This document shows, one piece after another, positions 53,476 to 62,612 of a stretch of 64,000 nt of DNA. Made by a program: the position numbers and the translations under genes. How positions within the stretch are numbered: position 1 is the stretch's first letter; each line of letters begins with the position of its first letter. The notes beneath the pieces were generated by a model that was not told the DNA's origin, made no database searches, and worked only from the letters and a program-made list of their open reading frames with translations. Source of the DNA: Algoriphagus aquimarinus (GTDB lineage: Bacteria; Bacteroidota; Bacteroidia; Cytophagales; Cyclobacteriaceae); the NCBI RefSeq assembly GCF_900112005.1, contig NZ_FOKK01000016.1, positions 1-64,000 of the forward strand. The letters are read 5' to 3'.

Positions 53476-55887
53476 TCAGAACTTATAACTATACCCTACC
53501 CGAAACACCTGCGTCTCGTAATAATCCGCACTCGTGTAGCTGAAGTCATTTCCATCTATAGTCTTCTTGATCACCATCGTATTCAGCAAATCAGTGGCAT
53601 TGAAAAACAACTCACCACTACCACCTTGAATCACTTTTTTCAAACCCATGTCAAGCGTAAATCTTCCTTGAATTTTACCCTGAGGAATAATATCCGGAGC
53701 CAAATAAATGGCCGTCAATTGGCCTGTGAAATTCTCTGAAAACTTGAATTTCGAATTCCATTTGGCATTGCCAGAGAAAATCTCCTGCTTATCCGCTGAA
53801 AACGCATGTGGTTCTGGATATAGATTCTGTACAGTAAATGCATCAATCTGATTGTGATATCCATTCAGATTTAGGTCAAAAGAATACCAATCGTTGACAT
53901 CCTGATCCCAGATCAATTCCAAACCAGTATTGTAGCTTTTTGCAGCATTCTGAAAGATGGCGTAGATCAATTTGCTGTCCCCATAGGTAGAAGAAATCCT
54001 GGTGATCGTCCCATCCACCTGTCGATGATAGGCTGCTGTATATAGTGAACCGGTACTCCAGCCCGTCTTCCATCCTAGTTCGTAGGAATTAGTAAACTGA
54101 GGTTTCAAAGCAGGATTACCCACCTTGATAATCTCCGCATCATCGTACTTCGGGAAGATCCGGATATCCACTTCATTTGGTCGATCTACTCTTCTGTTGT
54201 AGGATGCAGTGATCTTATTCATCCCATTGATTTTGTAAGAAAATCGGGTATTCGGAAAGGGCTGGAAGTAATTGTATCCATCACTTTTGTAGGTCGGATG
54301 ATTTGGGTTCACATCATAGTTCAGCTTGATGTATTCCAATCTCAGCCCGATTTCCGCTTCCAGTTTTTTCGACTCAAACACGTAATTACCATATACTGCA
54401 GGAATGATTTCCTTGTATGTAGCCGCTCCACCGGCCAGAGAATCAATCGGGGAGTTTTCGCCTGGAAAAAACTGCATGTTGGTTGGAATCCAACGTCTTC
54501 TAAACTTCATTCCGGTTTCCAGCCTACCATTCTTCATGGGTTTCACATAATCAAGCGTGACGTCCACCACGTTCTCATCTGAGAGCAATTTGAAAGCATC
54601 TTTACCTGAAGAGCTTGGTAAAATATTGGTAAAGAAATACTGCTCATCCTCTCGGTGAAAAGTATAATTCAACCCTGCTGAAAGGCTATGACCTGGATCT
54701 GCAAAGTTATGTTTGAAAGCCGCTGTAGCCATCACAGTGGTCTTGAGCTCGTCTTCTAAGAACTGCCAAAGCCTCAATCGCTCTGAATAATTCCCATTGA
54801 AAAAAGGCTGATCGCCTCTGTCAATGATTTTTTCACTCCCAAAAAGTCCTGAAATACTAAGTGTATTTGACTGGTCTATCGTCCAATCCATCCCTGCGCG
54901 GGTGGTCAAAAAATTGGTATTTCTGTTTCTCTTAAGTTGCTGATTGATGACAGTTCCATCAGTATAAGTTCGGGTGACAAACTCATTTTTATTCAATGTC
55001 TGGGTGTAGAGGTTATCTGCCGAAAGGAAGAAATTCACATCCTTCTTGCGATAATTCAGTGATATCGAAGGATTGATTTTTGGCGTGCCTTGATATTGAG
55101 GTCTGATGCTTGGAAGATTTGCTTTTTTCTCCCAAAGTGCTCCTAAACCAAGCGCTAGACCAACTTTCCCGTTGAATCCCTCCTGCTTTTCTTTTTTGAG
55201 AATGATATTGATAATACCCGCATTTCCATTTGCATCAAACTTTGCAGAGGGATTATTGATGATCTCAATTCTCTCCACTGCGGAGGACGGAAGATTGTCT
55301 AGGCCAGTTTGATTACCAAATCCAGTCAAAGCAGTCTGCTTTCCGTCGATCAAAACTGCTACACGGTCATTTCCCCGAATCTGAACTTTACCATCCTGAA
55401 CGGTTACCCCAGGAAGATTGGACATAGCCTGAAGCACGGAGCCCCCGCTTTGGCTAATATTCTGACCCAAATCATAGGTTTTCTTATCCATTTTGGCACT
55501 TACTGCTTCCGCCTGCCCCACTACCTCCACAGCTATCAAATCCTGGAAAGATGCAGTCATCATAATCTCACCCAGATTCAGAAATGCAGAACTTGACCCC
55601 ACAAAAATGGCTTTGCTCACCGTCTCAAACCCTATGAAACTTGCTTCCAATTCATAATCTCCCGGAGCTACATCTACTAAAGTAAAAAGTCCCGATTCAT
55701 CGGTAATAGCACCAGTCACAAAACTGGCGTCTTTGGCTGTTTTCAGCACTACATTAACATAGGACAAGTCCTCCTGAGAGGTCTTGTCCGTGATTTTTCC
55801 TGACACTTTTATTTTTGTTTCCTGAGCCAAAAGAGGCTGAGATAACATTAGAAAAATGATCAGCAAATAGTTTTTAATCTTCATCAT
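53476..55887 (-). CDS. TonB-dependent receptor (outer-membrane beta-barrel, CarboxypepD_reg type)
   Basis: Protein of 803 aa with a signal peptide (MLSQPLLAQ). A carboxypeptidase-regulatory-like domain (about 27-110, VSGKITDKTSQEDLSYVNVVLK) precedes a plug (QNISQSGGSVLQAMSNLPGVTVQDGKVQIRGNDRVAVLIDG) and a large barrel of the OMP_b-brl_3 type ending RVGYSYKF. It differs from SusC: there is no SusD partner and no STN domain. The start overlaps the PepSY-like gene by 14 bases. Context with a two-component system and envelope enzymes suggests uptake or sensing of a metal chelate or peptide rather than glycan. Confidence 0.92.
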   Translation of the reverse strand: MMKIKNYLLIIFLMLSQPLLAQETKIKVSGKITDKTSQEDLSYVNVVLKTAKDASFVTGAITDESGLFTLVDVAPGDYELEASFIGFETVSKAIFVGSSSAFLNLGEIMMTASFQDLIAVEVVGQAEAVSAKMDKKTYDLGQNISQSGGSVLQAMSNLPGVTVQDGKVQIRGNDRVAVLIDGKQTALTGFGNQTGLDNLPSSAVERIEIINNPSAKFDANGNAGIINIILKKEKQEGFNGKVGLALGLGALWEKKANLPSIRPQYQGTPKINPSISLNYRKKDVNFFLSADNLYTQTLNKNEFVTRTYTDGTVINQQLKRNRNTNFLTTRAGMDWTIDQSNTLSISGLFGSEKIIDRGDQPFFNGNYSERLRLWQFLEDELKTTVMATAAFKHNFADPGHSLSAGLNYTFHREDEQYFFTNILPSSSGKDAFKLLSDENVVDVTLDYVKPMKNGRLETGMKFRRRWIPTNMQFFPGENSPIDSLAGGAATYKEIIPAVYGNYVFESKKLEAEIGLRLEYIKLNYDVNPNHPTYKSDGYNYFQPFPNTRFSYKINGMNKITASYNRRVDRPNEVDIRIFPKYDDAEIIKVGNPALKPQFTNSYELGWKTGWSTGSLYTAAYHRQVDGTITRISSTYGDSKLIYAIFQNAAKSYNTGLELIWDQDVNDWYSFDLNLNGYHNQIDAFTVQNLYPEPHAFSADKQEIFSGNAKWNSKFKFSENFTGQLTAIYLAPDIIPQGKIQGRFTLDMGLKKVIQGGSGELFFNATDLLNTMVIKKTIDGNDFSYTSADYYETQVFRVGYSYKF

Positions 55888-56335
55888 CTTCTTCGATTGC
55901 TTTCTTTTCGATTAGTTTTCCATTGATATCGAACACTAACTCCCACTCTTCCTCGCCTTTTTCCACCGCCAATTCATAGACGCTTCCATCGGCTTTTTCT
56001 GAGATCTCTGCTTCTTCGATTTTGAATCCAGCGAAGTCCTGAGCTAAAGTCTGTTTGATAGCTTCTGGGATATCAGCTTTTTTAATTTCGTGTTCAGTTT
56101 CTTGCCAAGTTCCGTCAGCTAAAAAATTCGCAGAATACTCATTCCCTTCCAGTTTAAATTCAGCCTCCCATTCAGTAGCAGACTCCATATCCCAGCTTAC
56201 TTTCTTTGCGGTTGGAAATTTCTGAGAAAAGGCAGCTTTTACAGCCTCAGGCACTTCTTCGCCAGATTGTTCCTGAGCACAGGCGCCCGTCGAAAGCAAG
56301 ACGCCAATAGATAAAATCGTTAGGTACTTGTTCAT
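55874..56335 (-). CDS. Periplasmic PepSY-like protein
   Basis: Protein of 153 aa. The signal peptide ends at GACAQEQSG; a lipobox-type Cys is possible. Two PepSY-like (BLIP-fold) repeats are visible: VPEAVKAAFSQKFPTAKKVSWDME...EWEAEFKLEGNEYSANFLADG and IPEAIKQTLAQDFAGFKIEEAEIS...YELAVEKGEEEWELVFDINGKLI. A very acidic tail, EEDDED, could bind cations. Such proteins often accompany two-component systems and TonB receptors in Bacteroidota and may act as sensors or inhibitors. Confidence 0.88.
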   Translation of the reverse strand: MNKYLTILSIGVLLSTGACAQEQSGEEVPEAVKAAFSQKFPTAKKVSWDMESATEWEAEFKLEGNEYSANFLADGTWQETEHEIKKADIPEAIKQTLAQDFAGFKIEEAEISEKADGSVYELAVEKGEEEWELVFDINGKLIEKKAIEEDDED

Positions 56336-56394
56336 ATGAGATTTGGGTTTGGTAAATATGATTACCCAAAAGTCGCATGAGATTTAGAAGACAT

Positions 56395-57684
56395 TTAGAA
56401 TTTACTGAAGCGTACCGAAAAAATGTGGAAATGATCCAAGAAATCATAGTTGATTTCCCAGCCATTTTGCTTGCAGATCTCTTTCACAATGGCCAGCCCC
56501 AATCCACTGTTGGTCGTCTCTGTGGTGGATATGGAAAATCGCTTAAAAAGAGTCTCTTCCTTCAAGCGTTCGACTCCTGAATTCAAAAATGCAATCTCAT
56601 TTTCACCAATCCGTACAATGATTTCGCCTGAAACAGGACTATGACGGATCGCATTGGAGAGCAAATTATTGACAAGCGTTTCCGCCAAAAAAAGACTACA
56701 GGTCACGTTTGCTATCCCGGTGATTTCTTTTTTATAAGTCAATTTTCGCTCTGAAATATAATCCTGAAGTAACTCTTCACTCTTCTCTATTTTCTCTAAA
56801 AAATCAATTTCAGAACTATCCGAAAATTTACTGTTGTCGATTCTTGCCAGTAGAAGCAAATTCTTATTCACCCGGGTTAGCCGTGCCAACGGAATCTGTA
56901 TGGCATTCACCAGCTCTGATTGTCTGGCACTGAGTTTTTCATCCTGAAAAAGGATATCCAATTTAGATTTCAGCAAAGCAATAGGAGTTTGCAATTCGTG
57001 AGAAGCATTTGCGACAAAGGCTTTCTGCTGATTATAGGCATTGACATTTTCAGCAATCAACCTAGTAATGGCTTGATTCAGCTCTGTAAATTCTTCAATG
57101 TCAGTCTCATCAAATTCCACCCCTTTACTTAAGCTCAAATCAAAGGATTTCAATTTTGTAAGTGTATTGTCAAATGGCTTCCAGGCGCTCTTAGAAATCC
57201 TTCGATTGAGTTGGATAAAACCAAAAACCAGAAGTCCATAGAGCAAAATAGTCACCAGACCAATTGCGAAAATAGTCTCGTAAGCTTCCTCCACGTTGGT
57301 TTCTATATTCAATAAATAGGGTTTTTTATCAATCTCAATAACCGTTTGCAACCCGCGAAAACGATCCGATTCCAGCTCATACTCATTGTACTTCGTCACT
57401 TCGTATATGCTATCGGGCCTAGCTATATTTTCTGTTATAGGCATGATCGACGAACTCGGCTGCAGCATATTCCACGAATTCAGAATTGCTTCTAGATCAT
57501 GACCTGAGAGATGAGCTTCCTTAAATCGGTTTTCAATGCGCTCCATAGTCATCTCATGGTGATCGTCAATCTCAGTCACCCAAATCCAATCCACCACCAA
57601 AAAATAGATAGGAATACTTACCAACAAGATGATTAGTGCATAGATGGTGAATGCCTTGAAAGGTTTATCGAGCAGTTTTGTCAT
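56395..57684 (-). CDS. Sensor histidine kinase
   Basis: Inner-membrane kinase of about 429 aa. Helix 1 (about 12-34), a periplasmic domain of roughly 100 residues rich in acid and His (EIDDHHEMTMERIENRF), helix 2 (about 138-160), then a HisKA domain with FVANASHELQTPIALLKSKL and an ATPase with NLLSNAIRHSP (N box) and NSGLGLAIVKEICKQNGW (G box). The chosen start is the ATG that overlaps the response-regulator stop (ATGA); a GTG at 57693 is also possible. The HH pair at the start of the sensor loop could contact metal. Confidence 0.94.
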   Translation of the reverse strand: MTKLLDKPFKAFTIYALIILLVSIPIYFLVVDWIWVTEIDDHHEMTMERIENRFKEAHLSGHDLEAILNSWNMLQPSSSIMPITENIARPDSIYEVTKYNEYELESDRFRGLQTVIEIDKKPYLLNIETNVEEAYETIFAIGLVTILLYGLLVFGFIQLNRRISKSAWKPFDNTLTKLKSFDLSLSKGVEFDETDIEEFTELNQAITRLIAENVNAYNQQKAFVANASHELQTPIALLKSKLDILFQDEKLSARQSELVNAIQIPLARLTRVNKNLLLLARIDNSKFSDSSEIDFLEKIEKSEELLQDYISERKLTYKKEITGIANVTCSLFLAETLVNNLLSNAIRHSPVSGEIIVRIGENEIAFLNSGVERLKEETLFKRFSISTTETTNSGLGLAIVKEICKQNGWEINYDFLDHFHIFSVRFSKF

Positions 57685-58355
57685 ATTTCCCACTTATAGC
57701 CAGTTCCGTAGATTGTTTTGAGATAGCCAGCATACCCCTGTTCATTGAGCTTTTTCTTAAGGTTTTTCACGTGTGCATAGACGAAATCATGGCTATCAAA
57801 CATATCCGCCACATCCCCGGAAAGATGCTCAGCCAGAGCGCTTTTTGATAAAACCCTGTTTTTATTACCTATAAAGAACAGTAATAAATCATATTCCTTT
57901 TTGGTCAAAAGAATGGGATTCCCCTCTATTTGGACAGTTTTTGAAAGTAAATCAATTTTAATTTCGTTTTGTATGATCAGGTTTGAAGGATCAAATTGTT
58001 TCCTGCGAATCACGGAATGTATTCTCGCGGCTAACTCCGAGTGGTGAAATGGCTTGGCCAAGTAATCATCTGCACCGATATTCAAACCTTTGATCTTGTC
58101 CTCAAGCGTGTCTTTGGCGGAAATGATAATCACGCCATCCTGCTTATTCTGACTGCGCAAATGCTCCAGAATATCAAATCCATCTCCTCCAGGCAGCATC
58201 AGGTCCAGCAAAATGCAATCGTATTGGTAGAGGCTTACTTTTTCTTTGGCTGTCGCAAAATCACTGGCTGTCTCACAGCGGTAATTTTCACCTGAGAGAT
58301 AGTGCACAATATCACTGGCCAGCTCCTTTTCGTCTTCGATCACCAAGATTTTCAT
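57681..58355 (-). CDS. OmpR/PhoB-family response regulator
   Basis: Protein of 224 aa. Receiver domain (1-120): acidic pocket IEDEKE, phospho-acceptor Asp in DCILLDLMLPGGDG (about 53), conserved Thr/Ser in VIISAKD, and Lys in LAKPFHHSEL. C-terminal winged helix (about 130-224) with LTKKEYDLLLFFIGNKNRVLSKSALAEHL and VYAHVKNLKKKLNEQG...IKTIYGTGYKW-type end. First gene of the minus-strand operon that continues with the kinase, PepSY-like protein and TonB receptor. Confidence 0.96.
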   Translation of the reverse strand: MKILVIEDEKELASDIVHYLSGENYRCETASDFATAKEKVSLYQYDCILLDLMLPGGDGFDILEHLRSQNKQDGVIIISAKDTLEDKIKGLNIGADDYLAKPFHHSELAARIHSVIRRKQFDPSNLIIQNEIKIDLLSKTVQIEGNPILLTKKEYDLLLFFIGNKNRVLSKSALAEHLSGDVADMFDSHDFVYAHVKNLKKKLNEQGYAGYLKTIYGTGYKWEI

Positions 58356-58500
58356 CTGTCTATATATTTTTTCAATGGTCAGATGGAATCTCGCATTTCT
58401 GAGGATTACCTCCGTGTGTGTGTGTCTCCTGCTAAATGCTCGATTTCATAGGACTCAAATTAAGCATTCAATTTGGAAGGAATTTAGAAGAAATAACTAT

Positions 58501-58960
58501 TCAATGATCAATGTTCAAATTCATCCCGATAATCATCAGGACAAGGAAGCATGACCAACACTAGCTCAGCAGCCTGTTCGTTCCGTAGGAACGATTCGTT
58601 TGTAGCAAAAACAGGATAATTAAAAAATCCTCGTTCCATAGGAACGTCTCGTAATAATAGGTCACCATTCGTTCCTATGGAACGAGGAAACGATCTTTTA
58701 TCAATCAGCTACAGACCAGTTGTCCCGCTGGGACAAAAACCTTATCTATTTCCAATGAGATTAAGAAGTACTTTTTTCACCGCGTAGTCGTGAAGAGCGC
58801 AGAGTTTTAGCCAAGTTTTTTATTGAAAAAAGGAAGTGAAGCCATTGCGTTTTTCTTGGCGAACTCGGCGTCTCGGCGTTAAAAAAAGAATGTTCACTAA
58901 CCAATTTTCACCCGCAATGCCTAATGGAAAACCACCCTTATCCGTTGCGCCGCCGCGAGC
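58501..58960. repeat. Complex repeat unit D, distant copy
   Basis: Same order of parts as units A-C: TCAATGATCAATGTTC, GACCAACACTAGCTCAG (as in unit C), three GTTCC hairpins, GTTGTCCCGCTGGGAC, TTTTTTCACCGCG, CTCGGCGTCTCGGCG (as in A/B), and the 3' tail TGCGCCGCCGCGAGC (58946-58960) found otherwise only after unit C. It contains elements of both the A/B and C types and so looks closest to a full-length version. Confidence 0.88.
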
Positions 58961-59040
58961 CAATTCCCGCGCATCCGCACCTCAGTGATTAAGTTTTCGT
59001 GAATTCTGACAGGTGGGACAGTTCGTATCACTCGATTCTC

Positions 59041-59048
59041 TATTTTTG
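59041..59048 (+). promoter_or_regulatory. Probable -7 box before the phosphodiesterase gene
   Basis: TATTTTTG, matching TAnnTTTG, 33 bases before the chosen ATG at 59082. Confidence 0.5.
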
Positions 59049-59081
59049 GAAAGCTAGTTGACATACTTTAACCCTTACCTC

Positions 59082-59864
59082 ATGAAAACCATACTATTTA
59101 CTATTCTTACTTTTTTGGTTGCCAGTTCTGCTTCTTTTGCGCAGAAATCCTTTCACAAAAATAAAGTAATCGCTCACCGTGGTGCATGGAAAGCACAGGT
59201 ACTTCCTCAGAACTCTTTGGCTTCACTCAAAGAAGCGGTAAGACTAGGTTGTGAAGGTTCTGAATTTGATGTCTGGATGACTTCAGATGGAGTTTTGGTG
59301 GTAAATCATGATGCAGATTTCGATGGAATGGAAATCGAAACATCTACTTACAAAGACCTTTTGACTATTAAACATGAAAATGGTGAGAAGCTTTCTACCG
59401 TAGAAGAATATCTCAAAGCAGGTAAAAAACAGAAAGGCACTAAATTGATTTTTGAGATCAAGCCTTCCAAAATCTCAGTGGCACGAAGTATAGAAGTAGC
59501 AGAGAAGTCTGTGCTAGCAGTGAAGAAAATGAAAGCTCAAAAGTGGGTGGATTACATCACTTTCAGTTATGAAGGTGGTTTGAAAGCAATCGAGATGGAC
59601 CCAGAAGCGAATGTGGCTTACCTCACAGGAGACAAAACACCTGCTGAATTGAAGGAAGCTGGATTCTTTGGTTTCGACTACAATATCAATTTGCTGAAAA
59701 AGAATCCTCAGTGGATCAAGGAAGCGAAGGCCCTTGGCTTGACAGTGAATGCCTGGACGGTTAATTCCGCTGAAGATTTGATTTGGTTTCTAGATCAAGA
59801 ACCTGATTTCATCACTACGGATGAGCCTGAGTTGCTTTTTAGAATCATTAAAGACCGGAAGTAA
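59082..59864 (+). CDS. Secreted glycerophosphodiester phosphodiesterase
   Basis: Protein of 260 aa starting MKTILFTILTF, with a signal peptide ending SSASFAQ; an upstream in-frame ATG at 59058 adds eight residues before the signal and is unlikely. It hydrolyses glycerophosphodiesters to glycerol 3-phosphate and alcohol in the periplasm. The GDPD barrel shows VIAHRGAW..LPQNSLASLKEAV, GCEGSEFDVWMTSDGVLVVNHD (catalytic Glu/Asp/His set), KLIFEIKPSK, and the closing VNAWTVNSAEDLIWFL and ITTDEPELL. Typical length. It is convergent with cydB, 9 bases apart. Confidence 0.94.
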   Translation: MKTILFTILTFLVASSASFAQKSFHKNKVIAHRGAWKAQVLPQNSLASLKEAVRLGCEGSEFDVWMTSDGVLVVNHDADFDGMEIETSTYKDLLTIKHENGEKLSTVEEYLKAGKKQKGTKLIFEIKPSKISVARSIEVAEKSVLAVKKMKAQKWVDYITFSYEGGLKAIEMDPEANVAYLTGDKTPAELKEAGFFGFDYNINLLKKNPQWIKEAKALGLTVNAWTVNSAEDLIWFLDQEPDFITTDEPELLFRIIKDRK

Positions 59865-59873
59865 GCTTAGCTC

Positions 59874-60884
59874 TCAGAGTTCTGCTGGTCTTCGCTGGAA
59901 ACTGTAAATAAGGTAAAACAGAGATGGAAGAATCAGCAAACTCCCTAGAAGCAGCGCCCAACCTAATGTTTCGATAGGAAGTCCCATCGCGCCAGAGTTG
60001 AAAAGACTGAGGTTTTCTCCTGATTTCACAATGATAAAATTAGGGAAATAGTGATAGCCAAATGAACCCAAAATCAGCGTAATCTGAAAACCCGCCAAGA
60101 GACGACAAATGGTTTTATGTCCAGTTCGGAGATATTTCCAGAGCACAAAAAGACAAATCGTAGCCAATATCAAAAAGCTCAAACTGACCCAATCGGTAAA
60201 TTTCTCTTTGGTCAGACTCAAGCCATCTATCTCAGCAGCTAGGAAAACAAAACCACCAGAAATGAAGGTCAGGAAAGTCAAAACCTTGGCTCGCGGAATA
60301 AACAGCGCCTTGATAGCTTCATCCTCTACCTCTCCTATTAAAAACACCGCTGCCAAAAATCCACAGATCGCCACAGTAAAAATCCCCACAGAAATACTGA
60401 ATAAATGTAGCCAGGATCCTATGTAAGCAGAATAGAAATCTGGGGCATTTGGGTCTATTTGTCCCGAAACCATCGCTCCCGCAATCACTCCCAGGAAAAA
60501 CGGTGTGATAAAACTGGAATAGGTGAAGATCAAGTTATAAACACGCTGCATGTCGTCCTTTACGGCATCGTAATGACGAAAAATAAAGGCCGTTCCCCTA
60601 CCGATAATCCCCAAAAGCATCAGCACAAGCGGAATATGCAAGTGCACAGAAAGCATGGTGTAAATAGGCGGAAAACCCACGAATAAAATCACAATCGCGA
60701 TAATCAACCACATGTGATTTGCTTCCCAGATCGGGCCGATGGTAGAGTAAGTAATCGTCCGAACTTTCTCCCGCACAGCTCGGGGAGTAATCAATTCTAC
60801 TATTCCAGCTCCAAAATCAGCGCCTCCAAGGAGCAGGTACATCAATATCGCAAGGCAGAGGAACACAATCACTACATACAGCAT
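59874..60884 (-). CDS. cydB: Cytochrome bd-type quinol oxidase subunit II
   Basis: Inner-membrane subunit of 336 aa with about eight to nine helices. The start MLYVVIVFLCLAILMYLLLGGADFGAGIVEL carries the family GGADFGAG motif, followed by IGPIWEANHMWLI, another CydB hallmark. Together with CydA it reduces oxygen to water with high affinity without proton pumping. It starts 11 bases after the cydA stop. No cydX-like small frame was identified. Confidence 0.95.
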   Translation of the reverse strand: MLYVVIVFLCLAILMYLLLGGADFGAGIVELITPRAVREKVRTITYSTIGPIWEANHMWLIIAIVILFVGFPPIYTMLSVHLHIPLVLMLLGIIGRGTAFIFRHYDAVKDDMQRVYNLIFTYSSFITPFFLGVIAGAMVSGQIDPNAPDFYSAYIGSWLHLFSISVGIFTVAICGFLAAVFLIGEVEDEAIKALFIPRAKVLTFLTFISGGFVFLAAEIDGLSLTKEKFTDWVSLSFLILATICLFVLWKYLRTGHKTICRLLAGFQITLILGSFGYHYFPNFIIVKSGENLSLFNSGAMGLPIETLGWALLLGSLLILPSLFYLIYSFQRRPAEL

Positions 60885-60895
60885 ATCGGTAGAAT

Positions 60896-62236
60896 TTAAT
60901 GTTGGGTGGAAGATTGATTTTCAGCTGGCTGCTCGCCCTCCATGTTTGGCAGACTTTTGATTTGCCTATAGAGTAAAAAACTCACTATAACCGAAAGCGA
61001 AACATACACCGCAGTGAAAATCATAAAGGAAATCTGTATCCCCGGAATCGGAGTCAGCGCATCTTTTGTTTTCATAAAACCATAGATAATCCACGGTTGC
61101 CTACCCAATTCAGTCACTGTCCAGCCTGCCTCCACAGCCATAAATCCTATCGGTGTAGCTAATACAAATAGCCAGAGAAACCAGCGTTTTTCCTGCCAGT
61201 ATTTCTTTTTCCAAGTAGAAAAGAAATACAAAATACTCAAGACCATCATAATCATACCCAAGCCCACCATTATCTGAAAGGCAAAATGAGTGATCATCAC
61301 CGGTGGTTGTTCATCTTCTGGGAATTGATCCAGTCCTATCACTTCTTTTTCAAAATCCCCATGCGCCAAAAAACTCAGCGCTCCCGGGATTTTAATCCCA
61401 TAATTCACTTCCTTTTTCTCCACATCAGGAATTCCTCCTATCAATAGAGGAGCACTTTTCGAAGTTTCAAAATGCGCCTCCATAGCAGCGAGTTTGGCGG
61501 GTTGACGAACCGCAATATCCTTGGCAGAAATATCTCCTGAAATAGGCTGAAGCAATGCCGCTATCCCTCCATAGACTATCGCGATGCGAAAAGCCTTCCA
61601 GTGGAACACCTTGTTTTTGCCATTGATAAGCATCAGCGCGTGAATTCCAGCGACTGCAAATCCTGTAGCAGCAAAGGCAGCCAAGGACATGTGTAGCGCC
61701 TGAGTAAACCATGCATCGTTGAAAAGTGCAGCGATAGGATCGATATTGATATACTTTCCATCTACATAATCAAAACCTGTGGGGCTATTCATCCAGCCAT
61801 TTGCAGACACCACGAGTATCCCGGAAGCCAAACCACTCAATCCGACTACAACTCCGGTAAACCAGTGAAACCACTTGTTAAACCTATCCCAGCCATATAG
61901 ATAAAAACCCAGCGCGATTGCCTCAATGAAAAAAGCTGTTCCTTCCAGCGAAAAAGGCATTCCAAAAATCGGCCCTGCATGAAGCATAAATTCCGGCCAA
62001 AGCAATCCCAACTCAAAGGAAAGCATGGTGCCGGAAACAGCCCCGGTCACGAAGAAAATTGCAACACCCCTACTCCAAGCCTTGGTCAGTGCTTTCTGAT
62101 GATAATCGTTGGTTTTCAAATATTTGTAATGGGAAGTCGCCATGAAAAAAGGCATTACCATCCCGATACAAGCAAAAATAATGTGAAAGGCCATAGAGAG
62201 GGCCATCTGTGAACGTGCTGCTATAAGATCATCCAT
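60896..62236 (-). CDS. cydA: Cytochrome bd-type quinol oxidase subunit I (short Q-loop form)
   Basis: Protein of 446 aa binding hemes b558, b595 and d. MALSMAFHIIFACIGMVMPFF includes the axial His about 18. Also present are SFELGLLWPEFM, PFSLEGTAFFIEAIALGFYLYG, a second His ligand in FTQALHMSLAAFAATGF, and GRQPWIIYGFMKT near the end. It is some 75 residues shorter than E. coli CydA, consistent with the short Q-loop seen in cyanide-insensitive (CioA-like) oxidases. First gene of a two-gene operon with cydB. Confidence 0.95.
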   Translation of the reverse strand: MDDLIAARSQMALSMAFHIIFACIGMVMPFFMATSHYKYLKTNDYHQKALTKAWSRGVAIFFVTGAVSGTMLSFELGLLWPEFMLHAGPIFGMPFSLEGTAFFIEAIALGFYLYGWDRFNKWFHWFTGVVVGLSGLASGILVVSANGWMNSPTGFDYVDGKYINIDPIAALFNDAWFTQALHMSLAAFAATGFAVAGIHALMLINGKNKVFHWKAFRIAIVYGGIAALLQPISGDISAKDIAVRQPAKLAAMEAHFETSKSAPLLIGGIPDVEKKEVNYGIKIPGALSFLAHGDFEKEVIGLDQFPEDEQPPVMITHFAFQIMVGLGMIMMVLSILYFFSTWKKKYWQEKRWFLWLFVLATPIGFMAVEAGWTVTELGRQPWIIYGFMKTKDALTPIPGIQISFMIFTAVYVSLSVIVSFLLYRQIKSLPNMEGEQPAENQSSTQH

Positions 62237-62612
62237 TTTTAAGTAGATAGAGATTTAGGTCGTCGACTGTGCACTTATGAAGAAGTAAAAATAGTCCCAA
62301 AAGATCAGGGATAAAGGATAAATCCACTTTAATAGAATATAATCATCACCCTCAGAATTCGATAAGTAATCTTTTGGGTCTTTAGTCAGAATAGATCTCC
62401 AACTTATCGGTTGATCTAGTGAGTGCAGAGGAAGAAAACTCTATAAGAATAAACAAAAACAATCATCATAGTCTTCATACTTGCTTATTATGCTCTTGAT
62501 CCTGACCGAAGATCCCAATAGAATTGAAATCCATAACATGCCCAAATAACTCCTACCTGCTTTCTGAACGGGGAGTCTCCTATGTTTCTATATTTCATCC
62601 TATTTTTAAGCT
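62237..62612. other. Intergenic region between divergent cydA and the glucanase gene
   Basis: About 376 bases, AT-rich. I see no gene and no strong hairpin. TATATTTC at about 62590 is one base off the -7 consensus and could serve the following gene. Confidence 0.4.

Larger units (their letters stand above)
58356..59057. other. Intergenic region holding repeat unit D
   Basis: About 700 bases with no gene. 58356-58500 should contain the promoter of the response-regulator operon (no TAnnTTTG box recognised); 58501-58960 is repeat unit D; the remainder carries the promoter box of the following gene. Confidence 0.6.

Noticed and set aside
53476..55887. Second SusC-type glycan transporter
   Set aside because: There is no SusD partner, no STN domain and no glycoside hydrolase nearby; it is a general TonB-dependent receptor of another type.
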